Positions 16,489 through 26,629 of a stretch of 57,123 nucleotides of DNA are shown here, in pieces. The position numbers were made by a program, and so were the translations under genes. Location of the stretch: NCBI GenBank assembly GCA_022601255.1, contig JAHZIV010000066.1, positions 1-57,123 on the forward strand, given 5' to 3'. The DNA is from Gammaproteobacteria bacterium (lineage in GTDB: Bacteria; Pseudomonadota; Gammaproteobacteria; Coxiellales; Coxiellaceae). How positions within the stretch are numbered: position 1 is the stretch's first letter; every line of letters begins with the position of its first letter. The notes beneath the pieces were generated by a model. It was not told where the DNA came from and ran no database searches. It worked only from the letters and a program-made list of their open reading frames with translations.

Positions 16489-17346
16489 ATGCAACATTAT
16501 TTACTATTTCAACATTACTTCGTGCTACTTACAATTGCTGCCGTTGTTTTAGGCCTTATTGTAGGAAGCTTTATCAATGTCGTTATCGTTCGCTACCCTA
16601 AAATGCTAAAAGCAACATGGACCCAAGAATGTCGAGAATTTCTCAAGCAGCCCCGCACAAAACCGGAAAAATCCTTCAACTTGCTCTACCCTGGGTCGCA
16701 CTGCCCGCAATGTGATACTCCCATTAAGGTTTGGCATAACGTCCCTTTATTTAGCTATCTCTTCTTACGCGGTAAATGTGCACACTGCAAGAAAATCATT
16801 TCTCCTCAATATCCTATTATCGAACTGCTCACTGCCGCCGTGACTTTGATCGTACTCTATCGCTTCGGGTTCAGCTGGCAAACTCTTGCAGCGCTGATAC
16901 TCAGTTGGGGACTGGTGACACTCAGTGGCATCGATATCAAAGAGAAAATACTGCCCGACTCAATGACCATGCCACTGCTGTGGCTTGGGTTACTGCTCAG
17001 TCTTTTTCATCTGTTTGTACCACCGTTTCTTGCAATTATCGGTGCCAGTGTCGGTTATCTCTTGTTATGGGGTGCAGCAAAACTTTATGCCATCATTCGT
17101 CGTCGTGAAGGCATGGGTCATGGTGATTTTAAAATGCTAGCCTTACTCGGCGCTTGGTTGGGCGTTGGCTCAATACTTAATATCCTGATCATCGCATCCG
17201 TATTAGGCTTAATTTTTGCTGTTATTTTGATTTTTAATAAGCGTGCAACACTGCAACAACCATTACCATTTGGCCCATTTCTTGCAATTGCTGGCTGGCT
17301 AACATTAATATGGGGTTCCTTCATCCTAAATTGGGCTATCAGATAG
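16489..17346 (+). CDS. pilD: Prepilin peptidase / N-methyltransferase
   Basis: Inner-membrane aspartic protease that cleaves prepilin leaders and methylates the new N-terminus. The zinc site is formed by CPQC and CAHC; the two catalytic Asp lie in GIDIKEKILPD and in the GHGDFK motif. About eight membrane segments; 285 residues is the usual length. GAGG 8 bp before ATG 16489 favours that start over TTG 16486. Follows pilC by 15 bp. Confidence 0.95.
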   Translation: MQHYLLFQHYFVLLTIAAVVLGLIVGSFINVVIVRYPKMLKATWTQECREFLKQPRTKPEKSFNLLYPGSHCPQCDTPIKVWHNVPLFSYLFLRGKCAHCKKIISPQYPIIELLTAAVTLIVLYRFGFSWQTLAALILSWGLVTLSGIDIKEKILPDSMTMPLLWLGLLLSLFHLFVPPFLAIIGASVGYLLLWGAAKLYAIIRRREGMGHGDFKMLALLGAWLGVGSILNILIIASVLGLIFAVILIFNKRATLQQPLPFGPFLAIAGWLTLIWGSFILNWAIR

Positions 17347-17356
17347 AGGAGTGTTT

Positions 17357-17968
17357 ATGTTAGTTGTAGGTCTTACAGGTGGTATTGGTGCTGGCAAATC
17401 AACAGTCATGCAGCTTTTTGCAAAACACAACGTTCCCACACTCGATGCCGATGCCACTGCACACCAACTCAGCAAACCTGGCGAAGCTGGTTATGATGCC
17501 ATCGTGAAACATTTTGGTGCTTCATTGCTAAAAGAAAACAAAGAAATCAATCGTAAGAAGTTAAGACAACTGATCTTTAATGACGAATCTGAAAGGCAAT
17601 GGCTCGAAAAAACCCTACACCCAATGATTCTACATCAGATTCGAACGGAACTGGAGGAACTTGAAAAAACCAACATGCCTTATTGCATTATTGATATTCC
17701 ATTGATACGTACACGCCATCAATTTGAATTCTTAGATCGTATACTCGTGATTGATTGCACGGTTGAATTACAAATTTCCCGCACACAACAGCGCGATCAT
17801 ATTGATGAACAATCTATTCGAAATATCATGTCTCATCAATGCAGTCGCGAACAACGTCTCAAGCTAGCGGATGACATTATGAGCAACGAGGGCCCTCTTG
17901 AGGTACTCACCAGATCTGTTGATAAATTACACAATCAGTACCAGAATCTCGCCTCAAAGCAGCATTAG
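17357..17968 (+). CDS. coaE: Dephospho-CoA kinase
   Basis: Catalyses the last step of coenzyme A synthesis, phosphorylating the 3'-hydroxyl of dephospho-CoA. The P-loop is GGIGAGKST (about 8-16) and the substrate motif LDADATAHQL follows. 203 residues, usual length. A strong AGAGGAG site (17345-17351) overlaps the pilD stop and fixes ATG 17357. Linkage to pilD is conserved in gammaproteobacteria. Confidence 0.96.
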   Translation: MLVVGLTGGIGAGKSTVMQLFAKHNVPTLDADATAHQLSKPGEAGYDAIVKHFGASLLKENKEINRKKLRQLIFNDESERQWLEKTLHPMILHQIRTELEELEKTNMPYCIIDIPLIRTRHQFEFLDRILVIDCTVELQISRTQQRDHIDEQSIRNIMSHQCSREQRLKLADDIMSNEGPLEVLTRSVDKLHNQYQNLASKQH

Positions 17969-18038
17969 CAAAATATTAGTCAGCCCCACAATTCCATGAT
18001 AATATTAATGAATATATGGAAACCATAGGTATTGATGA

Positions 18039-18830
18039 ATGTCCATCGATGTTGCTGCACAAACAATGATCACATACGAGCAACCGCTTAACGAACACGT
18101 GCGGCTCTACTTGCGCATCGAGAATTTATTCAAGCAATTATTTGAGAATATTGACCAACCCAATACAACCAGCAATAAAATTGCCATGCAAATGTTACTG
18201 AAGCTGGCCAATGTCACGGACCGCCCAGATATCAAATCTAAAATGACACAGACATTGACGCAACAGACCAGCACACTGACACAGTTACTGGAAGTGGCAG
18301 AGGTAGATAAGACACGTCTGCGCAATGTACTGGATCAATTGGATCTCCACATTACCGCATTACACCAAAGCCATTCTCGTATCGGTGATCGTATCCGTAA
18401 AAATGAGTTTCTCAATCAAATTCGCTCGCAGCTAACACACCCTGGCGGAGCCTGTCAGAATAATACACCTGCCTATGCACTTTGGCTTAGCACGCCGACC
18501 GAAGAGCGGGTTAAAGACCTCAAGGAATGGGCTGAAGAATTTATGGAGTTACATAAAATTAGCGGCCTTATTTTAAAACTACTTCGTGACAGCACCATGG
18601 CTGAAAAATTACATTGTAAAGATGGTTTCTATCAAAAGACACTCGATAGCAGTACGCCTTGTGAATTGATTCGCGTTACTGTGCCTACCTGCTATAGCCT
18701 GTACCCTGAGATCAGCGCTGGCAAACATCGTATCATTGTTCGCTTCCTACACCCTAATTATTATGAAGGGGGTCGTGCGGAACAATCGCATAAAGATTTT
18801 GACTTCTATTTAGCGTGCTGCCGTATTTAA
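18039..18830 (+). CDS. zapD: Cell division protein ZapD
   Basis: Cytosolic protein that bundles FtsZ filaments. The N-terminus TYEQPLNEHVRLYLRIENLF and the C-terminal GKHRIIVRFLHPNY belong to the DUF1342/ZapD family; length 263 is normal. In many relatives yacG follows directly, but here only 4 bp separate it from convergent mutT, so yacG is missing at this place. Confidence 0.93.
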   Translation: MSIDVAAQTMITYEQPLNEHVRLYLRIENLFKQLFENIDQPNTTSNKIAMQMLLKLANVTDRPDIKSKMTQTLTQQTSTLTQLLEVAEVDKTRLRNVLDQLDLHITALHQSHSRIGDRIRKNEFLNQIRSQLTHPGGACQNNTPAYALWLSTPTEERVKDLKEWAEEFMELHKISGLILKLLRDSTMAEKLHCKDGFYQKTLDSSTPCELIRVTVPTCYSLYPEISAGKHRIIVRFLHPNYYEGGRAEQSHKDFDFYLACCRI

Positions 18831-18834
18831 CCTA

Positions 18835-19230
18835 CTAACTCTGTCGTAAAAGCTCTATCAAAGACTGATTCGCTTCTGGAAAAGTAAATTGTGACAACGC
18901 ATCTGCTGATACCCATCGAATCTCTTGGCCTTCAACACCATGCGCCTCCCCCAAAAAATCTGTAATCAAGTACACTGTGAGCTCAACAAAGTAAACACCA
19001 TAATCATGATCAATACACTGAAACTCTTCTGCCGCTCGAATCTGCAGACCCACTTCTTCACATAACTCACGAACCAGAGCATGATAGTGTGTCTCTCCAG
19101 GCTCCACTTTGCCCCCAGGAAATTCCCAGCAATTAGGATGATTCTGATGTGCCTGTCTTTTTGCAATTAATATTTCACCAGCAGGATTTCGCACAATACC
19201 TGCCACAACTTTTTTAACTAATTTTACCAT
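18835..19230 (-). CDS. mutT: 8-oxo-dGTP diphosphatase, MutT-like Nudix hydrolase
   Basis: Removes oxidised dGTP from the nucleotide pool. The Nudix box is [24 protein letters not shown], with all key residues. Length 131 matches E. coli MutT. The start at 19230 overlaps the secA end by 17 bp; a longer frame from 19371 exists but would lie mostly inside secA. The secA-mutT order is the classical one. Confidence 0.93.
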   Translation of the reverse strand: MVKLVKKVVAGIVRNPAGEILIAKRQAHQNHPNCWEFPGGKVEPGETHYHALVRELCEEVGLQIRAAEEFQCIDHDYGVYFVELTVYLITDFLGEAHGVEGQEIRWVSADALSQFTFPEANQSLIELLRQS

Positions 19231-21967
19231 GGCACTGCTTGTACTTCTTACCGGAACCACAAGGACAGAGCTCATTACGGCCAACCTTAGGTGTTTCTCG
19301 AACAAATGGTTGCTGCAATTCTTCTGACGTCGCATGCTCTTGCTCCATTGCAACTTGGTCGGGCGATTCATTTAGATCTGACGGCATCCCTTTAAAACCA
19401 TCGTGCTGAAAATGCATTGCTGGTGATATATGTGATTGATCCATCACAGGTGCGGGGCCTATTTCCAGACAACATAACGTTGAAACAAATTCGAAACGAA
19501 CAGAATCTAACATGCGCTTAAACATATCAAAGGATTCACGCTTATATTCTTGCGCTGGATTTTTTTGCGCGTAACCTCTCAAATGAATACCCTGACGCAA
19601 ATGATCCATCGATGCTAAATGCTCTTTCCAATGTTGATCCAGTAATTGCAGCATCAACCCTTTCTGTGCATCGTGCAAAGCCTCCGGCTCAATCTCTTTC
19701 ATTTTAGTGTCATAATGTTCTTTTGCAGCTTGTTGAATACGCTCTCCGAGAGATTCTTCATGTAGCGTTTCATCCTCCTGCAACCATTTATCGATATCAA
19801 CCTGAAGCGCAAAATCCTGCTTTAAGCGTTTTTGCAGGCCAATAACATCCCACTGTTCTTCTAAACTTTGTGGCGGGATATATTCAGTAATCAACTCGGA
19901 AATAGCATCGTGCAATACTGTCTCAATCGATCCGGAAATATTTTCTGCATGCAATAATTCACGGCGCTGAGAGTAAATCACCTTACGCTGATCATTGGTG
20001 ACATCATCATACTCTAATAGATTCTTTCGCACATCAAAGTTATAATTCTCAACACGTCGCTGTGCTTTCTCAATCGCATTAGTAATCCATTTATGTTGAA
20101 TCACATCGCCTTCCTTAATGCCAAGACGACGCATCAAGTTTGCCATGCGTTCGGCAGCAAAGATTCGCAATAAATTATCTTCCATCGACAAATAAAACTG
20201 TGATGAGCCTGGGTCACCTTGACGACCCGCACGACCCCGCAGCTGATTATCAATACGACGAGACTCATGACGCTCCGTACCTAACACGTGCAAGCCACCC
20301 GACTCTAACACCTGCGTGTGTCGTTTCTGCCAATCTTGCTTCACTGCTGCAATCTTATCCTCACTCGCATCACCCAGTTCCTCAAGTTCCGCTTCCAAAC
20401 TGCCACCCAATACAATATCCGTACCACGACCCGCCATATTGGTGGCGATCGTCACAGCGCCGGGTAGACCCGCTTGCGCAATAATCTTAGCCTCACGCTC
20501 GTGTTGTTTAGCATTCAACACCTCGTGTTTGATTTTTTCTTTTTTCAGTAACTGAGAAAATAACTCCGAACTTTCAACCGATGCAGTACCCACCAGCACG
20601 GGCTGTTGTTTTTCCTGACATTGCTTGATGTCTTGTAAAATTGCTTTAACCTTTTCTTTTTGAGTTAGGAAAATTTGATCGGCACGGTCATCACGAACCA
20701 TTGGTTTATTGGTTGGAATCACGATCACTTCAAGACCATAAATGTTTTGCAACTCGAATGCTTCCGTATCTGCCGTACCCGTCATGCCCGATAGCTTGTT
20801 ATACAAGCGAAAATAATTCTGAAAAGTGATTGTGGCTAACGTTTGATTTTCAAGTTGAACCTCAATACCTTCTTTCGCTTCCATTGCTTGGTGCAAACCA
20901 TCCGACCAACGACGTCCTTCCATGATACGACCAGTATGCTCATCGACGATCATCACCTCACCATTTTGCACCACATAATCCACATCACGTTGGTACAAGG
21001 CATTGGCACGCAACGAGGCCATCAAATAGTGCATTAAAGAAATGTTATTGATGTCATACAGGCTGTCGCCCTCTTGCAACAGGCCTTGCTCAATCATCAG
21101 GGATTCTACTTTTTGATGTCCCTGCTCTGTTAAGTGTGCTTGTTTACTCTTCTCATCAACCGTGTAATCGCCACGATCTTCCTCTGGAACTTCTTCATCC
21201 TTTTGGTCTTCACCTTGCTTCTGCAGTGTTAGTGATGGGATGAGTTTATGAATTTTATCATACAGTTCTGAAGATTCTTCTGCCTGACCAGAAATAATTA
21301 AAGGCGTTCGCGCCTCATCGATTAAAATCGAATCGACCTCATCAACAACAGCAAAGTTTAATGGACGTTGCACACGATCTTCGGCACGGAAAACCATATT
21401 GTCGCGCAAGTAATCGAATCCGAATTCATTATTAGTACCATAAGTAATATCTGCATTATAGGCTGCCTGTTTTTCTGCAGGCTCCATATTCGATAAATTA
21501 ATGCCGACCGTCATACCCAGAAAATCATAGATCGGACGCATCCACTCGGCATCACGGCTGGCAAGGTAATCATTTATAGTTACCAAATGTACCCCTTGCC
21601 CAGATAATGCATTTAAATAGACGGGCAAAGTCGATGATAAAGTTTTACCCTCACCCGTGCGCATTTCTGAAATTTTGCCATGATGCAATACCATGCCACC
21701 AATCAACTGCACATCGAAGTGGCGCATGCCCAGGGTACGCTTACTCGTTTCTCGCACCACCGCAAATGCCTCGACCAAGAGGTCATCAAGCTTAGCGCCT
21801 TGATCGAGGCGTTGCTTGAATTCCGTAGTTTTTGCTTTCAAAGCTTCATCTGATAACGCCTCTATTTCAGGCTCAAGTGCATTGATTTTTGCAACCGATT
21901 TTGAATAGCTTTTGATAATACGCTCATTGCGCGTGCCGAAGATTTTTTTAAGTGCCTTGCTGACCAT
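19214..21967 (-). CDS. secA: Preprotein translocase ATPase SecA
   Basis: Motor of the Sec secretion pathway, 917 residues. Walker A (MRTGEGKT), the [19 protein letters not shown] helicase motif, NMAGRGTDI and [13 protein letters not shown] are all visible. The C-terminus ends in the zinc-binding SecB-interaction tail [14 protein letters not shown]. The start codon is only 25 bp from divergent dciA, so the two promoters must lie within each other's coding region or be shared. Confidence 0.98.
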   Translation of the reverse strand: MVSKALKKIFGTRNERIIKSYSKSVAKINALEPEIEALSDEALKAKTTEFKQRLDQGAKLDDLLVEAFAVVRETSKRTLGMRHFDVQLIGGMVLHHGKISEMRTGEGKTLSSTLPVYLNALSGQGVHLVTINDYLASRDAEWMRPIYDFLGMTVGINLSNMEPAEKQAAYNADITYGTNNEFGFDYLRDNMVFRAEDRVQRPLNFAVVDEVDSILIDEARTPLIISGQAEESSELYDKIHKLIPSLTLQKQGEDQKDEEVPEEDRGDYTVDEKSKQAHLTEQGHQKVESLMIEQGLLQEGDSLYDINNISLMHYLMASLRANALYQRDVDYVVQNGEVMIVDEHTGRIMEGRRWSDGLHQAMEAKEGIEVQLENQTLATITFQNYFRLYNKLSGMTGTADTEAFELQNIYGLEVIVIPTNKPMVRDDRADQIFLTQKEKVKAILQDIKQCQEKQQPVLVGTASVESSELFSQLLKKEKIKHEVLNAKQHEREAKIIAQAGLPGAVTIATNMAGRGTDIVLGGSLEAELEELGDASEDKIAAVKQDWQKRHTQVLESGGLHVLGTERHESRRIDNQLRGRAGRQGDPGSSQFYLSMEDNLLRIFAAERMANLMRRLGIKEGDVIQHKWITNAIEKAQRRVENYNFDVRKNLLEYDDVTNDQRKVIYSQRRELLHAENISGSIETVLHDAISELITEYIPPQSLEEQWDVIGLQKRLKQDFALQVDIDKWLQEDETLHEESLGERIQQAAKEHYDTKMKEIEPEALHDAQKGLMLQLLDQHWKEHLASMDHLRQGIHLRGYAQKNPAQEYKRESFDMFKRMLDSVRFEFVSTLCCLEIGPAPVMDQSHISPAMHFQHDGFKGMPSDLNESPDQVAMEQEHATSEELQQPFVRETPKVGRNELCPCGSGKKYKQCHGKIS

Positions 21968-21992
21968 AGTATTTTTCTTTATTATCCAGGTT

Positions 21993-22343
21993 ATGACGAA
22001 TGAAGCATTTTCTCATAGAATCAAGCCGGTGCAAACCACTAAGGATCCTCAATCGCTGCATGATTTGCTGGGATCGAGCCCATTAAAATCGATTCTGAAG
22101 AAAGCACAACAACTGCAGCAGATTGGTACTATTTTCGAACAAATTCTACCGCCTCATCTGCATGAATTTTGCACCGTTTTGAACGTAAAGCACCTGCAAC
22201 TTATCGTTGGCGTGTCTTCGGCAGCGGCAATGACGGAATGTCGATTTATGGAACCAGAGTTATTAAAGCAATTAAAGCAGCATGAGCCGTTTCAAATTAT
22301 TCGTGGCATTCAGTTTCGATCACATCAAGAGGCAACAGTATGA
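21993..22343 (+). CDS. dciA: DciA-like protein (DUF721), replicative helicase loader
   Basis: 116 residues: [74 protein letters not shown] fits the DUF721 (DciA) pattern, including a Ser-rich strand and LL-pair helix. DciA helps load the DnaB helicase at replication origins in most bacteria lacking DnaC. A gene of this family stands between lpxC and secA in Pseudomonas too. ATG 21993 follows CCAGG; a longer frame from 21912 would overlap secA. It overlaps the next gene by 4 bp. Confidence 0.8.
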   Translation: MTNEAFSHRIKPVQTTKDPQSLHDLLGSSPLKSILKKAQQLQQIGTIFEQILPPHLHEFCTVLNVKHLQLIVGVSSAAAMTECRFMEPELLKQLKQHEPFQIIRGIQFRSHQEATV

Positions 22344-23221
22344 CAGTTGAAAAAGTAATAAAGCAATTAGTTCGTTATCAGCCAATCATTATCGCAGCAC
22401 TTTCAGGCACTGGCCGCGTAGATGCCTGGATACAAAGCATAGCCAACCCAGAATTAAGAGGTGTTATTAAAAAGTCGCTTTCATCATTTGAGACACATTT
22501 CGAAGAACACTTGCGAAAAATTGACACCGTACATAAACTGCAAGATGAAACCAGTATACGCAATCAATTCCATGAGGCGCTAGTTGGAGTACCTTTACTT
22601 GAAGTACAAATCAAGCGGCAGCTGCAACACAGGGGGTCAGGAATGCCACGTCCGAGCGTGTTTAATGTCCCATCACCCGTCGACAAAGCAGTAAAAGGTC
22701 ACGTTGGCAAGCCTGTAAAACAATTAAAGGCTGCTATTGCGCCGATGAAAAAATTATTAACTCAATATTCGGAATTACTACGATTCTTAGAGTTTAAACT
22801 GAGCAACTTAGAGGACTGCAGCAGAAGATATAATGCTGCGTTAACCGCAGAGCAGGCAAGGCTAAACCAAGCACACGAACTAGCCCGTGAAAAATTACTG
22901 GCTGAACCCGAAGCAGGAGCAGCGGCGGCTGCAGAGGAAGAGGAAGAAGAAACACAATCGTTTCCAAATTCGACACCACCCGAGGCAGCTGCTGCGGCCG
23001 CACCGGCTGCGCCTCCAAGAGGACCGCGCAAGAAAAGAGGTGCTGGTGAAGTCACCCCTGAAGATGTTGAGGCGCTTCATCGACATAAATTAAGGCGAAC
23101 ATCCGGCCGGGTATCACGAGAATTTAACAGTCTATTTCAGCGTGCTTTATCAGAACCGAAGCCGGCCGCATGCAGTGGCGCGCATGGTTTAAGAAAAACA
23201 CGCAGTGCAGGCCCAGCCTAA
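22340..23221 (+). CDS. Unknown helical protein with acidic/Ala-rich and basic segments
   Basis: 293 residues of unrecognised family, translationally coupled to dciA by an ATGA overlap. Residues 1-188 are mostly helical, with probable coiled-coil at about 125-188. Residues 189-234 are low complexity (Ala runs, a run of Glu, Pro/Ala). Next come a basic patch PRKKRG (about 229-234) that looks like a eukaryotic nuclear-localisation motif, and a Lys/Arg-rich C-terminus. It ends 6 bp from the convergent MFS gene. A host-directed or DNA-associated protein is possible; nothing proves either. Confidence 0.7.
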   Translation: MTVEKVIKQLVRYQPIIIAALSGTGRVDAWIQSIANPELRGVIKKSLSSFETHFEEHLRKIDTVHKLQDETSIRNQFHEALVGVPLLEVQIKRQLQHRGSGMPRPSVFNVPSPVDKAVKGHVGKPVKQLKAAIAPMKKLLTQYSELLRFLEFKLSNLEDCSRRYNAALTAEQARLNQAHELAREKLLAEPEAGAAAAAEEEEEETQSFPNSTPPEAAAAAAPAAPPRGPRKKRGAGEVTPEDVEALHRHKLRRTSGRVSREFNSLFQRALSEPKPAACSGAHGLRKTRSAGPA

Positions 23222-23227
23222 CAGACA

Positions 23228-24685
23228 CTAAAAGGCATCGCTGCGTATCAACCCAAACACACAACAAACAGCAACACCCGAGACAATTGCCAACAATATG
23301 CTCGAATGTGAAAAAGCCGTAGCAAATAAAGGCTGCTGAGCCATTCTGTTGACAACACTTAAAGTTTGCACGCCCAATAGATTGGCATGCGCCAGAGGGT
23401 GATGAAAATAAAGTTTGGAAAACCATACATGCCAGAAAACCACTCCAAATGTAGAGCCCAATAAATTTATGCTATTCAATGTACCTGAAACACTCCCCGC
23501 GTTCTTAATATTAGTAACCTTAAATGCCATACTCGTTGTTAATGGAAATGTCAGTCCAATCCCAACACCAATCAGCAATAAATGCCACCAAAAATTAACT
23601 ATGTCTACAGGAGCCCGCATCCAATACAAAGACAAGCAACCTGCAAATAAAATACATACACCCAATCTCACAACCCAGATATTACGAGTATGATGGTCAA
23701 GCAAACCCAAAATAGATGAACAAATAACCGTTGGCAAAGTTAATGCTAACAATGTTATCGCAGCAGAAAGTATCGGCTTTGCAAATGCAATCGGCGACTG
23801 TAAATAAAAATTAACCATGTACATTAACCCATATAGGATAAAAAATGCTGCAAACATCATAACATTTGCAACAACATATATTTTATTACGAAAAAATGAA
23901 AAAGGAATGATAGGCTCATGACTATTATGATTAATAATAACAAACAACACAAAGAAAAGAGGCGTAATAATATACAAAACAATCAGTGCAAACGAAGCCC
24001 ACCCCCATTGATGACCTTGTAACACCAATAAACATAAAGACACAACAAAACATAACCACGTCATTGTAGACCATACGCCTAATTTTCTGCGCGTTCCCGC
24101 AAAAAATTCGCGTGGACCTGCCATACGACCTATGAGAATGCATATTGTAATAGCCAAGAGAGCAAGATCACTCCAAAATATACCACGCACATGATAACCA
24201 AAGAATAATCCGACAATAATAGGTGCTAAAGCAAAACCTAACATACTAATAGAGGACCAAACCAATGTTGCCATCTGCTTGCTCGTGAAACAATAGCGCT
24301 GCAATGCCACTAAACTTGTTGGAATTAATATACCTGTCGCAACACCCTGAACAGCACGGCCCAATATATAAAATGCACTCGAATGCGTGGCCACCATAAA
24401 AATCGAGCCAATAAAAAATAATACACTACCCCCTAATAGACATGGCAACGAACCAATGTGATCGCTCAACTGGCCAAAAAAAGCAATCGAAGCAGTTGCC
24501 ATCAAGGTGAAAATAACAACCACCCACTCTAATTCTCGCAAATTGAGGTGAGCAACGTGAGAAATTCCAAATAATAATGACAGGATACCAGCACCATTAT
24601 AAGCCGTGATAAATGTACTAATAAGAATAGCTATCAACAGCATGATGGGGGTTTTGTGTTGAGTCAAACCGCTATTCATCTTCAC
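23228..24685 (-). CDS. MFS transporter, DHA2-like (14 segments)
   Basis: An inner-membrane transporter of about 485 residues with about 14 membrane segments. The phrase FFGQLSDHIGSLPCLLGGSVLFFIGSIF is the major-facilitator loop 2-3 signature, and RAVQGVATGILIPTSLVALQRY is the family motif near segment 5. The branch includes EmrB/QacA drug exporters. It overlaps the nucleoside hydrolase gene by 14 bp, so the pair is coupled; nucleosides or bases are possible substrates. Start at GTG 24685 or ATG 24679. Confidence 0.85.
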   Translation of the reverse strand: MKMNSGLTQHKTPIMLLIAILISTFITAYNGAGILSLLFGISHVAHLNLRELEWVVVIFTLMATASIAFFGQLSDHIGSLPCLLGGSVLFFIGSIFMVATHSSAFYILGRAVQGVATGILIPTSLVALQRYCFTSKQMATLVWSSISMLGFALAPIIVGLFFGYHVRGIFWSDLALLAITICILIGRMAGPREFFAGTRRKLGVWSTMTWLCFVVSLCLLVLQGHQWGWASFALIVLYIITPLFFVLFVIINHNSHEPIIPFSFFRNKIYVVANVMMFAAFFILYGLMYMVNFYLQSPIAFAKPILSAAITLLALTLPTVICSSILGLLDHHTRNIWVVRLGVCILFAGCLSLYWMRAPVDIVNFWWHLLLIGVGIGLTFPLTTSMAFKVTNIKNAGSVSGTLNSINLLGSTFGVVFWHVWFSKLYFHHPLAHANLLGVQTLSVVNRMAQQPLFATAFSHSSILLAIVSGVAVCCVFGLIRSDAF

Positions 24686-25598
24686 TCAAAATGGTTTCTA
24701 AAAAAAGTTTATAAAAAATTTCTTTATCAATCTCACTAATTTCATGTATTGGATATCCTTTTTCATCACTATAGATTAAATCTGAATCATGCACTGCTTC
24801 CTCACGGATATTAACACTGGTGGGTGTTAAAACTGAGTGCTTGAGATCATGGTATGCCACGAAAGCCGTAAGCACATCCCACATATATAAACTAGCTGAA
24901 TGTCCTTGCTGTATAGCAGGAAGTTTAATCAACGAACGAATAAATTCTCCCACTTCTTTTAATTCCGCCTTATGCAATGGGTCTAACAAAGGGTCATCCA
25001 CTCCAAAATGATGAAACGTCTTACTAGGTAAAGATATTATTTTTGCGCCAGAACTATAAACAATGCGTGCTGATACTATATCATGACGCTCATTACCAGC
25101 GAAACTGCTCTCCTTAATGGCCTCATGTGCATTACCACCGGTCACATATATTGCAGCGATATTGTCACAGATCTCCGGAGCTTGCACCATTGCCATTGCT
25201 ATATTCGTCAAGGGACCAATGGCAACTATTTTCACAGGTTCCTGAGCTTCTTTTAGTGTGTCAATAATCGCCTGAGGCGCCACAACCTTCATGGCTTGAT
25301 TATGCGATTGTGGAAGCTCAATCCCCCATAAATCATCAGTTAATTGAATGAGCTCATCCGGTAAGCTTTCAGACGTTGACAATGACCTCTTCGCACCAGC
25401 AGCCACAGGAATTTTTTCACAACCGAAATAAGCCAATGCATTCAGGAGATTCTTAAGGCCTTGTTGACTACTGCTCCACCCATTTCCAACATGTGTTATC
25501 AGTTTGATATCGGCATCTTTTTGCATCAGCAACCAATAGATTGCCAGCAGATCATCAAAGTCTACATCCGTATCAATGATAAATGATTGCTTACTCAT
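24672..25598 (-). CDS. Nucleoside hydrolase (IUNH family)
   Basis: Predicted to split ribonucleosides into base and ribose. The calcium-binding N-terminal signature is present in modified form, IIDTDVDFDDLLAI (usual DTDxGxDDxxAI); VTGGNAHE, AGNERHDIVSARIV and MWDVLTAF correspond to the later active-site segments. 308 residues from ATG 25598, which has CAGGAAG before it. It starts 27 bp after lpxC on the same strand and precedes the MFS gene, so it may be read from the end of the dcw operon for nucleoside salvage. Confidence 0.85.
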   Translation of the reverse strand: MSKQSFIIDTDVDFDDLLAIYWLLMQKDADIKLITHVGNGWSSSQQGLKNLLNALAYFGCEKIPVAAGAKRSLSTSESLPDELIQLTDDLWGIELPQSHNQAMKVVAPQAIIDTLKEAQEPVKIVAIGPLTNIAMAMVQAPEICDNIAAIYVTGGNAHEAIKESSFAGNERHDIVSARIVYSSGAKIISLPSKTFHHFGVDDPLLDPLHKAELKEVGEFIRSLIKLPAIQQGHSASLYMWDVLTAFVAYHDLKHSVLTPTSVNIREEAVHDSDLIYSDEKGYPIHEISEIDKEIFYKLFLETILSEDE

Positions 25599-25625
25599 AT
25601 CGGCTTCCTGCCCCAAGCAAGTAAG

Positions 25626-26540
25626 TTAGATAGGCTGCTCAATCGCAGGGATAAACGTTACAGGTGCTTTTTGTTTATCAGTGAAGGTCACAATTTCCCA
25701 GGCTGATTCATTCGCAAGTACTTTACGCAATAAACGACTATTCAACGTATGACCCGATTTGAAACCGTGAAACGCGCCAATCACACTATGGCCCAACAAA
25801 TATAAATCGCCCACCACGTCGAGGACTTTATGTTTGACGAATTCATCGCCATAACGCAAACCATCTTCATTCAAGACCTTAAACTCATCCAACACAATCG
25901 CATTATCCAAACTCGCACCTAAAGCCAGTTTGTTTTTACGAATATATTCAAAGTCAGATAAAAATCCAAACGTACGCGCCCGAGAAATTTCTTTCGTGTA
26001 AGACGTGTCAGAAAAATCATATACGACTTCCTGCTCTGTATTCGAAATTACGGGATGATCAAACTCAATACCAAAGCTCACTTTAAAACCATCAAATGGT
26101 TCTAGCTTCACAAACTTATCACCGTCTTTGACCTGAACTTTTTTCTTAATACGAATAAATTTCTTAGGTGCAGCTTGCTCTTCAATGCCTGCAGACTGAA
26201 TTAAGAAAATAAAAGGACTCGAACTACCATCCATGATTGGCAACTCAGGCGCCGTTAAGTCAACATAAGCATTGTCGATACCCAAACCTGAAAAAGCAGA
26301 TAACAGGTGTTCAACCGTTGCAATGCGAACATCATTCTTAATTAAGCAAGTGCAAAGACTCGTGTCACCAATAAAGTCCGCCCGCGCAGGAATCTGCACG
26401 ACCTTATCTAGATCAACACGATTGAATATAATACCCGTATCCACGGGCGCAGGACGCAAAGTTAAATAAACCTTATCACCCGAATGAACGCCAACCCCAG
26501 TCGCCCGAATGACGTTTTTTAAAGTTCGTTGCTGTATCAT
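25626..26540 (-). CDS. lpxC: UDP-3-O-acyl-N-acetylglucosamine deacetylase
   Basis: Catalyses the committed step of lipid A synthesis; a zinc enzyme in the cytosol. Catalytic Glu77 and zinc ligand His78 (TVEHLLSAF), His237 and Asp241 (HKVLDVVGD) and general acid His264 (KSGHTLN) are all present. 304 residues from ATG 26540, where GTAGGGAA precedes; an upstream in-frame start at 26579 is less likely. It follows ftsZ by 89 bp as in E. coli. Confidence 0.97.
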   Translation of the reverse strand: MIQQRTLKNVIRATGVGVHSGDKVYLTLRPAPVDTGIIFNRVDLDKVVQIPARADFIGDTSLCTCLIKNDVRIATVEHLLSAFSGLGIDNAYVDLTAPELPIMDGSSSPFIFLIQSAGIEEQAAPKKFIRIKKKVQVKDGDKFVKLEPFDGFKVSFGIEFDHPVISNTEQEVVYDFSDTSYTKEISRARTFGFLSDFEYIRKNKLALGASLDNAIVLDEFKVLNEDGLRYGDEFVKHKVLDVVGDLYLLGHSVIGAFHGFKSGHTLNSRLLRKVLANESAWEIVTFTDKQKAPVTFIPAIEQPI

Positions 26541-26629
26541 TTCCCTACCATAGCTCGCAAAAGATGCGAATTCTAACACACCTACACTATTTTACAAAAA
26601 TAACTGTGTGTGTTTATTGAACATTATGG

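Noticed and set aside
22762-23093. Several antisense and alternate frames with Ala-, Leu- or Ser-rich products
   Set aside because: They mirror the low-complexity tract of the 22340-23221 gene; repeats of GCN codons leave all frames open.
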